A DNA stretch of 34,908 bases from Actinomycetes bacterium (GTDB taxonomy: Bacteria; Actinomycetota; Actinomycetes; JAJZTN01): the NCBI GenBank assembly GCA_021848885.1, contig JAJZTN010000007.1:1-34908 (forward strand). The letters run 5' to 3'. The stretch's first letter is position 1. Each line of letters opens with the position of its first letter. The translations under genes were made by a program, and so were the position numbers. Under the pieces are notes generated by a model. The model ran no database searches and was not told where the DNA came from. It saw nothing but the letters and a program-made list of their open reading frames with translations. Positions 8,988 to 17,461 of this stretch are shown here, one piece after another.

Positions 8988-9938
8988 GTGCCGGCACCCG
9001 CGGACCCACCCCCCGCCGAGCTGCCCAGCCGCGGGGTGCGCCGGGTCGCGGTCGCATCGCTGGTGGCCAACATCGGGATCGTCCTCACCGGTGGAGCCGT
9101 GCGGCTGACCGCCAGCGGCCTGGGCTGCCCGACCTTCCCACGCTGCACCGCCACCTCGCTCGTGCCGACCCCCGCCCACGGGCTGCACGGGATCATCGAG
9201 TTCGGCAACCGTCTGCTCACCTTCGCACTGGTCGCCGTGGCCGTGCTGGCCGTCGTGGTGATCCGCCGCGCGCGCCCGCGCCGGGTCGACCTGTCGCGGC
9301 TGGCCTGGCTGCTGCTGGCCGGCATCCCGGCCCAGGCGCTGCTGGGCGGGATCACCGTGCTGACCAAGCTCAACCCTTGGGTGGTGATGGGTCACTTCCT
9401 GTGCTCCATGCTGCTCATCGGGCTGGCCACCGTGCTGGTGCACCGCAGCCGCGAACCCGACGGGCCAGCCCGGCCGGTGGCGGGTCCGTTGCTGCGCGGG
9501 CATGCCGTGGCGGTCGTGGCCGTCACCGTGGCCGTGGTCTACGCCGGCACCGTCGTGACCGGGACCGGCCCGCACGCCGGAGATGCCGTGGCCCCCCGCA
9601 CCGGGCTGGACCTGCTCGAGGTCACCCAGCTGCACGTCGACCTGGTGTGGCTTCTCATCGGCCTGAGCGTGGGCCTGCTCGTGCTGAGCCACGCGCTGCA
9701 CGCCCCGCCGCAGATGGTGCGGGCTGTGCGGGTCGTGCTGGCCGTGGAGGCGCTGCAGGCCGTCATCGGCTACACCCAGTACTTCACCGGTCTGCCGATC
9801 GGTCTGGTGGACCTGCACATGCTCGGAGCGTCGCTGCTTGTTGCCGCGGTGGTGGACGCCTTGCTGTGCACCCGCACCCGTCTTCCCCTCGGTGCCGAGA
9901 CCGGCCCAGCCGTGGCACACGTGGCCGCAACCGGGTGA
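8988..9938 (+). CDS. ctaA: Heme A synthase, COX15/CtaA family
   Basis: GTG start at 8988 preceded by GAGGAG; NIGIVLTGGAVRLTASGLGCPTFPRC, IIEFGNRLLTF, LTKLNPWVVMGHFLCSMLLIG, EVTQLHVDLVW, IGLVDLHMLGAS. Confidence 0.92.
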   Translation: MPAPADPPPAELPSRGVRRVAVASLVANIGIVLTGGAVRLTASGLGCPTFPRCTATSLVPTPAHGLHGIIEFGNRLLTFALVAVAVLAVVVIRRARPRRVDLSRLAWLLLAGIPAQALLGGITVLTKLNPWVVMGHFLCSMLLIGLATVLVHRSREPDGPARPVAGPLLRGHAVAVVAVTVAVVYAGTVVTGTGPHAGDAVAPRTGLDLLEVTQLHVDLVWLLIGLSVGLLVLSHALHAPPQMVRAVRVVLAVEALQAVIGYTQYFTGLPIGLVDLHMLGASLLVAAVVDALLCTRTRLPLGAETGPAVAHVAATG

Positions 9939-9955
9939 GGGGACCGGGGCCGGGC

Positions 9956-10588
9956 TCAGCCGTCTGCTGAGCCGCTGGACGAGCTCACCACGAAGTTCGG
10001 GTTGCCAGCCCGGCAGGTCACCGAGACGGTCTCGACGTTCTTGTCGTGCCGGAAGGTCACGCTGGCCACCTGGTTGCTCGCGCTGCCCTGCTGAGCCGGT
10101 CCGGCACTCCACTCCGGGGCCGGCGACCAGGTGAGCAGCCGGGGCCAGCCAGGTGCGCAGTCAGCGACCACGGTGCCACCCTCGGTCACCCGACTCGAGG
10201 TCGAGCCCGAGGAGCCACCGCTGGAGGAGGCCGTCTGCGTGGGTTGCTGCGCCGTGGAGGAAGGAGACCCGCCCTGCGTGCGATCGGTCTGGCGGGGTGT
10301 TCCCGACAGCCCACCCGGTGGCGGCGCACTGCCCTGCCCGGCCGGGCCGGAGGCCTCCGGCTGGGTCGTCGGCGAGGACGGGCCGGGCACAGCCGAGCTG
10401 GCCCGGGAGCCGCCGGAGGTCCCCCCCAAGCCATCCGGGGCGCCCGCGGACAGGGCGACGCTGATCGTGGAAGGACCCGAGGGACCGGAAAGCCCGGCGC
10501 CGGCGAAGCGCACCGCCACCAGGCCGACGGTCGTGGCTGCCCCAACCACCACCAGCCACGACAGGCCCATCAGGAGCCCTCGTCTCAT
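9956..10588 (-). CDS. Membrane-anchored/secreted Ser-Pro-Gly-rich protein with a C-terminal two-Cys domain, unknown function
   Basis: ATG at 10588: MRRGLLMGLSWLVVVGAATTVGLVAVRF (TM/signal), low-complexity S/P/G/T linker, then VADCAPGWPRLLTWSPAPEWSAGPAQQGSASNQVASVTFRHDKNVETVSVTCRAGNPNFVV. Confidence 0.72.
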   Translation of the reverse strand: MRRGLLMGLSWLVVVGAATTVGLVAVRFAGAGLSGPSGPSTISVALSAGAPDGLGGTSGGSRASSAVPGPSSPTTQPEASGPAGQGSAPPPGGLSGTPRQTDRTQGGSPSSTAQQPTQTASSSGGSSGSTSSRVTEGGTVVADCAPGWPRLLTWSPAPEWSAGPAQQGSASNQVASVTFRHDKNVETVSVTCRAGNPNFVVSSSSGSADG

Positions 10589-10715
10589 GCAGCCATCATG
10601 ACAACTCACGCGATAAGGGGTGGCTAAGACCGACGCAAGGTCGGCCAGCCCGAGAGGGGAAACCTCGCGCAGGGCCGGCCGACCCGCCGAGCGACGCTGA
10701 GCCACCGGTGCCCAT

Positions 10716-10792
10716 CAGTGCCGCCAGTGCCTGCCAGTGCCTGCCGGTGCCTGCCGGTGCCAGCGCTAGTGCCTGCCAGTGCCTGTCGGGGC
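10716..10792. repeat. Degenerate 10-bp-period tandem repeat (CAGTGCCTGC-like)
   Basis: CAGTG/CAGTGC/CGGTGC/TAGTGC/CGGGGC cores start at 10716, 10725, 10735, 10745, 10755, 10767, 10777 and 10787. Confidence 0.85.
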
Positions 10793-10843
10793 CCGCCGGA
10801 GGCCGTCGGAGACCGCCGGCTGCGCTGGCACCGCCCGGGCGGC

Positions 10844-10849
10844 TAGCGT
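10844..10849 (+). promoter_or_regulatory. Putative -10 box (TAGCGT) for the response-regulator gene
   Basis: TAGCGT (TANNNT) ends 6 nt before the GTG at 10856; leaderless geometry. Confidence 0.42.
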
Positions 10850-10855
10850 GCCGCC

Positions 10856-11539
10856 GTGCCCCACCTGCTGCTGGTCGAAGACGACGCGTCCATCCGCACC
10901 GCCCTGGTCCGTGCGCTGACCGGGCGGGGGCACGTGGTGTCAACCGCCGCGGATGGGCTGGCCGGTCTGTCTCTCGCCGTCGACCTGCGCCCGGACCTCA
11001 TCGTGCTCGACCTGGGGCTGCCCGGTCTGGACGGCCGCTCGATGCTGAGCATGTTGCGCGCGGTCTCCGCCGTGCCAGTCATCGTGGCCACGGCTCGCGA
11101 CGACGACGCGTCGCTGGTGGCGGCGCTGGACGCCGGGGCCGACGACTACGTCGTCAAACCTTTCAGCGCCGAGAGCCTGGACGCCCGCATCCGCGCCGTG
11201 CTGCGACGCACCGCCGGGGACATCCCGGCCCGGTCCCTCGTCGTCGGCGGCCTGGAGATCGACGTACGTGCCCGCGAGGTGCGCCTGGACGGCGTGGCGG
11301 TGGAGCTGTCCCCCAAGGAGTTCGACCTGCTGGCCTACCTGGCCGCGCGACCGGGTGAGGTGGTCACCAAGCGCGAGCTGCTCACCGAGGTGTGGCGGCT
11401 GCCCTACGGCGGTGCAGACAAGACCGTCGACGTGCACCTGTCCTGGTTGCGCCGCAAGCTCGGGGAGAGCGCCCACGAGCCGCGCTACCTGCTCACCGTT
11501 CGAGGAGTCGGAGTCAAGCTCGTCGAGCCCGCCGGATGA
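10856..11539 (+). CDS. OmpR/PhoB-family response regulator
   Basis: Receiver (LLLVEDDASIRTAL, LIVLDLGLPGLDG, DDYVVKPF) plus winged-helix output domain (LSPKEFDLLAYLAARPGEVVTKRELLTEVW...VDVHLSWLRRKLGE...YLLTVRGVGVKL). Confidence 0.94.
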   Translation: MPHLLLVEDDASIRTALVRALTGRGHVVSTAADGLAGLSLAVDLRPDLIVLDLGLPGLDGRSMLSMLRAVSAVPVIVATARDDDASLVAALDAGADDYVVKPFSAESLDARIRAVLRRTAGDIPARSLVVGGLEIDVRAREVRLDGVAVELSPKEFDLLAYLAARPGEVVTKRELLTEVWRLPYGGADKTVDVHLSWLRRKLGESAHEPRYLLTVRGVGVKLVEPAG

Positions 11540-12819
11540 GGCGGCGACTGGTCTGGCTGGTCGCGGCCACCACATCGGTCGTGCTGCTGGCGTTCCTCAT
11601 CCCGCTGGCCATCCTGGTGCGCACCATGGCCCGCAGCTCGGCGCTCAACGACGCGAGCCTGGTCACCCAGGCTCTCGTCCCCGTCGTCGGGCTCGGGTCC
11701 CCGGATGCGGTCCGGGCCTCGGTCGACCAGGCTGCCGGCAGCTCCGGGCTGCGAGTCACCGTCTTCCTGGCCGACGGCACCATCGTGGGGCAGCCGGAGC
11801 TGGCCAGCCCGGCGGTGCTGGCGGCGGCTGACTCAGGCCGGGCCTCGGTGCAACCCAGCGGCGCGGGCATGGTGGTGCTCCAGCCCGTCCTGGGCGGCAG
11901 CGCGGGGACCGCCGTGATCCAGGTGCGCGTCCCCGCCTCGCGCCTCGAGCGCGGGGTGGCACGGGCCTGGCTGGTGCTGGCGCTGCTGGCCCTCGGGCTG
12001 TTCGGCCTGGCCCTGCTGCTGGCCGACCGCATCGCCGTGACCCTGCTGCGCCCGCTGACCGCGTTGTCCCGGGCCGCCGAGCGGCTGGAGTCCGGGGAGC
12101 TCTCGGCCCGTGTCGTGGTGGGGGGCCCACCGGAGATCGGTGAGGTGGGGCACGCCCTGAACCGGCTGGCCGCGCGCATCGGGCAGCTGTTGGAGGACGA
12201 GCGCGAGTCGGTGGCCGACCTCTCGCACCGGCTGCGCACACCGGTCACCGCGCTGCGGCTGGACGCCGAGTCCCTGCGCGACCGGGACGAGGCACGCCGC
12301 ATCGGCGCCGATGTCGACGCCCTGGAGCGCCACGTCGACGCCCTCATCCGCGAGGCCCGCCGCCCGGTCCGGGAGGGATTGGGCGGGGTGTGCGACGCGG
12401 TGGTCGTGGTGGAGGAGCGAGTGCGGTTCTGGTCGGCGCTGGCCGAGGAGCAGGACCGCCAGGTGCAGGTCGAGCTGGCCGGCGTGGCGCTGCCGGTGGC
12501 CGTCGGCGCGGAGGACCTGGCCGCGGCCCTGGACGCGGTGCTGGGCAACGTCATGGCGCACACACCGGAGCGCACCCCGTTCGCGGTGCGGGTCCTGCGC
12601 CGACCCACGGGCGGGGCGGTCATCGAGGTCGAGGATGACGGGCCGGGCTGGCCGGGACAGGCGGTGGTGCGGCGCGGGGAGAGTGGTGCGGGCTCGACCG
12701 GGCTGGGCCTGGACATCGTCGACCGCACCGCCCGGGCCGGGGGCGGGCGGCTGGAGCTGGGCAGCGGCGCCCGCGGTGGCGCCCTGGTCCGGATCGAGCT
12801 GGGCCCCCCGCCGGGCTGA
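11536..12819 (+). CDS. Membrane sensor histidine kinase
   Basis: ATGA overlap with the response regulator; two TM segments, HAMP-like linker, HisKA VADLSHRLRTPVTALRLDAESL, HATPase NVMAHTPERT / EVEDDGPGW / GSTGLGLDIVDRTARAGGG. Confidence 0.93.
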   Translation: MRRRLVWLVAATTSVVLLAFLIPLAILVRTMARSSALNDASLVTQALVPVVGLGSPDAVRASVDQAAGSSGLRVTVFLADGTIVGQPELASPAVLAAADSGRASVQPSGAGMVVLQPVLGGSAGTAVIQVRVPASRLERGVARAWLVLALLALGLFGLALLLADRIAVTLLRPLTALSRAAERLESGELSARVVVGGPPEIGEVGHALNRLAARIGQLLEDERESVADLSHRLRTPVTALRLDAESLRDRDEARRIGADVDALERHVDALIREARRPVREGLGGVCDAVVVVEERVRFWSALAEEQDRQVQVELAGVALPVAVGAEDLAAALDAVLGNVMAHTPERTPFAVRVLRRPTGGAVIEVEDDGPGWPGQAVVRRGESGAGSTGLGLDIVDRTARAGGGRLELGSGARGGALVRIELGPPPG

Positions 12820-12857
12820 GCCCACCACGTCAGCGCCCGACCGGGCCCGGGGCCGGG

Positions 12858-13844
12858 TCAGCGCGGCAGCAGCGAGTCGACCGCGACGGCGACGAAGAGC
12901 AGGGACAGGTAGGTGATCGACCAGTGGAACAGCCGCATCGTGCCCAGGGCGGCCCCGGTGAGCCCGGCCCGGGCCCGGCGGCGTAGTCGGTGCGCCTCGC
13001 TGAGGAAGACCACCCCGATGACCCCGGCGACCACCGGGTAGAACCACGTGGTGGCGGCCACCGGCCACAGCAGCAACGAGGTGGCCACCATGACCCAGCT
13101 GTAGGCCAGCACCCACCCGGCCACCGTCACCGGGTCGGTCTGCACCGGGAGCATCGGCACACCGGCGGCGGCGTAGTCCTCCCGGAACCGCATCGAGAGC
13201 GGCCAGTAGTGCGGTGGGGTCCAGAAGAAGATCACTAGGAAGAGCACCACCGGGGGCCAGCCCAGTCCGTCGCGCACCGCCGCCCACCCGATGAGCACCG
13301 GCATGCAGCCGGCGGCCCCGCCCCACACGATGTTCTGCGCCGTACGCCGTTTCAACCCGAGCGTGTAGACCCCGACGTAGAAGCCGATCGCGACCGCGGC
13401 CAGGGCCGCCGAGAGCAGGTTGACCAGGCTCGCCAGCCACACCACCGAGGCCACCGACAGCGCAAGGCCGAAGATCATCGCCGATCGTGGGGCCAGCGCG
13501 CCGGTGGCCAGCGGTCGGTTGGCGGTGCGGTGCATGACCGCGTCGATGTCACGGTCCACATAGCTGTTGAGCGCGTTGGCACCGCCGGCGGCCAGCGTGC
13601 CGCCACCGAGGGTGGCCAGCACGAGCCCCAGCGGCGGAAGACCCCCGGCGGCCAGCACCATGGTCGGCACCGTGGTGACCAGCAGCAGCTCGATGATGCG
13701 GGGCTTGGTCAGGGCCAGGTAGCCCGCGGCTGTTGCCCGCCATGTGCGCCCGGCCTCGGCGGCACCGGCCAGCCCGGCCTTGGCGGGCAGGCCCTGATCG
13801 ACAGCCGTCACCCTCACCCCATGCTCGGCGGCGTCGTCGGGCAT
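12858..13844 (-). CDS. ctaB: Protoheme IX farnesyltransferase (heme O synthase)
   Basis: UbiA family: [75 protein letters not shown]. Start placed at MPDDAAEHG. Confidence 0.93.
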   Translation of the reverse strand: MPDDAAEHGVRVTAVDQGLPAKAGLAGAAEAGRTWRATAAGYLALTKPRIIELLLVTTVPTMVLAAGGLPPLGLVLATLGGGTLAAGGANALNSYVDRDIDAVMHRTANRPLATGALAPRSAMIFGLALSVASVVWLASLVNLLSAALAAVAIGFYVGVYTLGLKRRTAQNIVWGGAAGCMPVLIGWAAVRDGLGWPPVVLFLVIFFWTPPHYWPLSMRFREDYAAAGVPMLPVQTDPVTVAGWVLAYSWVMVATSLLLWPVAATTWFYPVVAGVIGVVFLSEAHRLRRRARAGLTGAALGTMRLFHWSITYLSLLFVAVAVDSLLPR

Positions 13845-13869
13845 GCTGCGCGCCGACGTGGACCGGACA

Positions 13870-13875
13870 ACTCTA
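13870..13875 (-). promoter_or_regulatory. Putative -10 box (TAGAGT on minus strand) for ctaB
   Basis: Plus strand actcta lies about 26 nt upstream of the ATG at 13844. Confidence 0.3.
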
Positions 13876-13962
13876 GCCTCCGCCGCTCCCGCCCTCGGGG
13901 CCGCACGGGCGCCCGAGGAGGGGCCGAGGATGGCCACCCGGGCCGGTGACGCGCGCCACGGG

Positions 13963-13968
13963 TAGGCT
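13963..13968 (+). promoter_or_regulatory. Putative -10 box (TAGGCT) for tkt
   Basis: TANNNT motif in the ctaB-tkt divergent intergenic region; implies a leader of roughly 120 nt. Confidence 0.28.
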
Positions 13969-14098
13969 CGCCGGAGGTCGCGTCAGCGGTGGCCGGGGCG
14001 CACCCGAGACCGAGCGGGGCGCCCGAGGAGACCGCGCCGGCCCGCGCTAGGCCCGTCGCACCGACGGCACGCGCGCACCGCGAGAGGAGATCGCACCG

Positions 14099-16210
14099 GT
14101 GACAGCCCAGGTCCAAACCGGCGAGCAGGGGTCCGCGCTGGAGTGGAGCGATCTTGACGACCGCGCGGTGGCCGTGACCCGGGCCCTTGCGATGGATGCC
14201 GTGCAGAAGGTGGGCAACGGCCACCCGGGCACGGCGATGAGCCTGGCGCCCGCGGCGTACCTGATCTTCCAGCGACTGCTGCGGCACGACCCGGCGGACC
14301 CGAAGTGGCTGGGCCGGGACCGCTTCGTGCTCTCCGCAGGCCACTCCAGCCTCACCCAGTACATCCAGCTCTACTTCGCCGGCCTGCTCGAGCTCGACGA
14401 CCTCAAGGCGCTGCGCACCTGGGGCAGCCGCACCCCCGGCCACCCCGAGCATGGTCACACCGCCGGGATCGAGACCACCACCGGACCGCTGGGCCAGGGC
14501 GTGGCCAACGCGGTGGGGATGGCGATGGCCGCCCGCCGGGAGCGCGGGCTGCTCGACCCGGACGCCCCCGCGGGGCAGAGCGTCTTCGACCACACGATCT
14601 GGTGCATCGCCTCCGACGGGGACATCGAGGAGGGCGTCACCTCCGAGGCCAGCTCCCTGGCCGGCACCCAGCGGCTGGGTAACCTCGTGGTGCTCTACGA
14701 CGACAACCACATCTCCATCGAGGACGACACCCGAATCGCGCTGACCGAGGACACCCTGGCCCGCTACGCCGCCTACGGCTGGGCGGTGCAGCGGGTGGAC
14801 TGGACGGCCGGCGGGGGCTACCACGAGGACGTCGAGGCGCTGCACCAGGCGCTGGTGGCAGCCCGGGCCGAGACCTCGCGACCCTCCTTCATCGCGCTGC
14901 GCACGATCATCGCCTGGCCGGCCCCGACGCTGGCCAACACCGGCAAGGCGCACGGCTCGGCGCTGGGCGTCGAGGAGGTCGCCGCGACCAAGCGGCTGCT
15001 GGGCCTGGACCCTGCTGCCAGCTTCGCGGTACCCGACGACGTGCTCGCGCACGTGCGGCGGGTCCGCGAGCGTGGTGCGGCGCTGCGAGCCGAGTGGGAC
15101 ACCCGCTACGCCGCGTGGCGGGCCGGTGCCGGTGAGCGGGCCGCGCTGGCGGACCGGATGATCGCACGCGAGCTGCCGGCCGGGTGGGAGGACGTGCTGC
15201 CCAGCTTCCCGGCCGCAGAGGCCATGGCCACCCGCAAAGCCTCCGGCATCGTGATCAACGCCCTCGCCGGGGTCCTGCCGGAGCTGTGGGGCGGGTCCGC
15301 CGACCTGGCGGAGTCGAACAACACCACCATCGCCGAGGCCGAGTCGTTCCTGCCGCCCGAGAACTCCTCCAAGCACTTCCGCGGGGACTGGTTCGGACGC
15401 GTGCTGCACTTCGGAATCCGCGAGCACGCGATGGGCGCCATCCTCAACGGCATCGCGCTGCACGGGGGGACCAGGCCCTTCGGGGGCACGTTCCTCGTCT
15501 TCTCCGACTACATGCGCCCCGCGGTCCGGTTGGCCGCGCTCATGCGGCTGCCGGTCACCTACGTCTGGACGCACGACTCGATCGGCCTCGGCGAGGACGG
15601 GCCTACCCACCAACCGGTCGAGCACCTCGCGGCGTTGCGGGCAATCCCAGGGCTGGACGTCGTACGTCCGGCGGATGCCAACGAGACGGCAGCGGTGTGG
15701 CGGGCGATCCTCGCCCGCGGCGACCGGCCGGCCGGGTTGTGCCTGACCCGGCAGAACGTGCCGACCTTCGACCGCTCCCCCGGCTCGGGTTTCGCCCCGG
15801 CGGAGCTGGCGGCCCGCGGCGGCTACATCCTGCTCGACACCGCCGGGCAACCCGACGTCGTGCTGATCGGCACCGGCTCGGAGGTGAGCCTGGCGGTGAC
15901 GGCCCGGGAGCTGCTGGCCGCCGAGGGCGTGGCTGCCCGGGTGGTGTCGATGCCGTGCCGGGAGTGGTTCGACGAGGGGCCGGCGGACTACCGCGAGCAC
16001 GTCCTGCCGGCCGGGGTGCGCGCCCGCGTCTCGGTCGAGGCCGGGGTGGCGATGGGTTGGCGGGAGGTGGTGGGCGACGCCGGGCGTTGTGTCTCGCTGG
16101 AGCACTTCGGTGCCTCGGCGGACTACCAGACCCTCTATCGGGAGTTCGGCATCACGGCGGAGGCGGTGGCTGCGGCAGCCCGGGAGAGCATCGCGGCAGC
16201 CCGGGGCTGA
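14099..16210 (+). CDS. tkt: Transketolase
   Basis: 703 aa; [78 protein letters not shown] ribosome-binding site upstream. Confidence 0.97.
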   Translation: MTAQVQTGEQGSALEWSDLDDRAVAVTRALAMDAVQKVGNGHPGTAMSLAPAAYLIFQRLLRHDPADPKWLGRDRFVLSAGHSSLTQYIQLYFAGLLELDDLKALRTWGSRTPGHPEHGHTAGIETTTGPLGQGVANAVGMAMAARRERGLLDPDAPAGQSVFDHTIWCIASDGDIEEGVTSEASSLAGTQRLGNLVVLYDDNHISIEDDTRIALTEDTLARYAAYGWAVQRVDWTAGGGYHEDVEALHQALVAARAETSRPSFIALRTIIAWPAPTLANTGKAHGSALGVEEVAATKRLLGLDPAASFAVPDDVLAHVRRVRERGAALRAEWDTRYAAWRAGAGERAALADRMIARELPAGWEDVLPSFPAAEAMATRKASGIVINALAGVLPELWGGSADLAESNNTTIAEAESFLPPENSSKHFRGDWFGRVLHFGIREHAMGAILNGIALHGGTRPFGGTFLVFSDYMRPAVRLAALMRLPVTYVWTHDSIGLGEDGPTHQPVEHLAALRAIPGLDVVRPADANETAAVWRAILARGDRPAGLCLTRQNVPTFDRSPGSGFAPAELAARGGYILLDTAGQPDVVLIGTGSEVSLAVTARELLAAEGVAARVVSMPCREWFDEGPADYREHVLPAGVRARVSVEAGVAMGWREVVGDAGRCVSLEHFGASADYQTLYREFGITAEAVAAAARESIAAARG

Positions 16211-16249
16211 AGGCGAGCCGCACCCGCCGGCCTGCAGCCCCAGCCGCCC

Positions 16250-16330
16250 GGGCACCGGGCACCGGGCACCATGGAGAGCACCCGAGGAGCACCCGAGGAG
16301 CACCCGACGAGCACCCGACGAGCACAGAGG
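16250..16330. repeat. Composite tandem repeats upstream of tal: 7-bp GGGCACC x3, then 11-bp GAGCACCCGA(G/C) x4 plus a partial copy
   Basis: GGGCACC at 16250, 16257 and 16264; GAGCACCCGAG/C units at 16276, 16287, 16298 and 16309, degenerate copy at 16320. Confidence 0.93.
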
Positions 16331-16336
16331 ACGAGC

Positions 16337-17461
16337 ATGAGCACCCAGACCCTGGCCGAGCTGTCCCGGCTCGGCGTGTCCATCTGGCTGGACGACCTGA
16401 GCCGGGCACGTCTGAGCACCGGCAACCTGGCCGAGCTGGTGCGGGACTTCCACGTCACCGGTGTCACGACCAACCCGACGATCTTCCAGAAGGCCCTGGC
16501 CGATGGGCAGCACTACGCCGAGCAGGTCGCCGACCTGGCCCGGCGCGGGGTGGACCTGGGCGAGGCGGTCCGGGGGCTGACCGCCTTCGACGTACGGTGG
16601 GCGGCCGACGTGCTGCGGCCGGTCCACGACGCCACCGACGGGGTGGACGGGCTGGTCTCGATCGAGGTGGACCCGAGGCTGGCGCATGACACCGAGCGCA
16701 CCCTCGCCGAGGCGCGCGCGCTGTGGTGGCTGGTGGACCGGCCGAACCTGCTGATCAAGATCCCGGCGACGCGGGAGGGGCTTCCCGCGATAACGGCCGC
16801 GCTGGCCGAGGGGATCAGCGTCAACGTGACGCTCATCTTCGCCCTGCAGCGCTACAGCGAGGTCATGGACGCGTTCATGTCCGGGCTGGAGCTGGCCGCC
16901 CGTGCCGGGCGCGACCTGAGCCGGATCGCCTCGGTGGCCTCGTTCTTCATCAGCCGGGTGGACACCGAGGTGGACAGCCGGCTGGACGCGATCGGTTCGG
17001 CGCAGGCGGCGGCGCTGCGCGGGACCGCCGGCATCGCCAACGCCCGGCTCGCCTTCGACCGCTACGAGACGATGACCAGTTCGTCACGCTGGCAGGCCCT
17101 GGCCGCAGCCGGGGCCCGTCCGCAGCGGCCGCTGTGGGCCTCCACCGGTGTGAAGGACCCCGCCTTCGACGACACCCGCTACGTCGTCGACCTCGTCGCG
17201 GCCGGCACGGTCAACACGATGCCCGAGTCGACGATGCGTGCCGTGGCTGACCACGCCCACCTGCGCGGGGACACCATCCGGGCCGGCATCGGCGAGGCCC
17301 GTTCCACCCTGGAGCGGCTGGGGGCGCTCGGCGTGGACTACGACGAGGTCGTCACGCTGCTGGAGAAGGAAGGCGTGGCGAAGTTCGACACCTCGTGGCG
17401 GGCGCTGCTGGAGGAGCTCGACGCCTCACTGCAGCAGGCCGGCGCGGAGGCCAGGAGGTGA
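16337..17461 (+). CDS. tal: Transaldolase
   Basis: ATG at 16337 ([26 protein letters not shown]...[13 protein letters not shown]...[15 protein letters not shown]...[12 protein letters not shown]...WASTGVKDP). Confidence 0.95.
   Translation: MSTQTLAELSRLGVSIWLDDLSRARLSTGNLAELVRDFHVTGVTTNPTIFQKALADGQHYAEQVADLARRGVDLGEAVRGLTAFDVRWAADVLRPVHDATDGVDGLVSIEVDPRLAHDTERTLAEARALWWLVDRPNLLIKIPATREGLPAITAALAEGISVNVTLIFALQRYSEVMDAFMSGLELAARAGRDLSRIASVASFFISRVDTEVDSRLDAIGSAQAAALRGTAGIANARLAFDRYETMTSSSRWQALAAAGARPQRPLWASTGVKDPAFDDTRYVVDLVAAGTVNTMPESTMRAVADHAHLRGDTIRAGIGEARSTLERLGALGVDYDEVVTLLEKEGVAKFDTSWRALLEELDASLQQAGAEARR

Noticed and set aside
10716-10792. CRISPR-like array
   Set aside because: Period is only about 10 bp with no spacers; no cas genes in the window.
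10596-10943. Minus-strand ORF with repeated TGRHWQAL peptides
   Set aside because: Repeat peptides come directly from the 10-bp DNA repeat; it overlaps the response-regulator start and has no coding support.
12820-12857. Terminator between the histidine kinase and ctaB
   Set aside because: GC-rich sequence (GACCGGGCCCGGGGCCGGGTC) is only imperfectly self-complementary with no U-tract; not strong enough to call.
13814-16687. 957-aa minus-strand ORF opposite tkt
   Set aside because: Antisense shadow of transketolase with no recognisable domains and biased composition.
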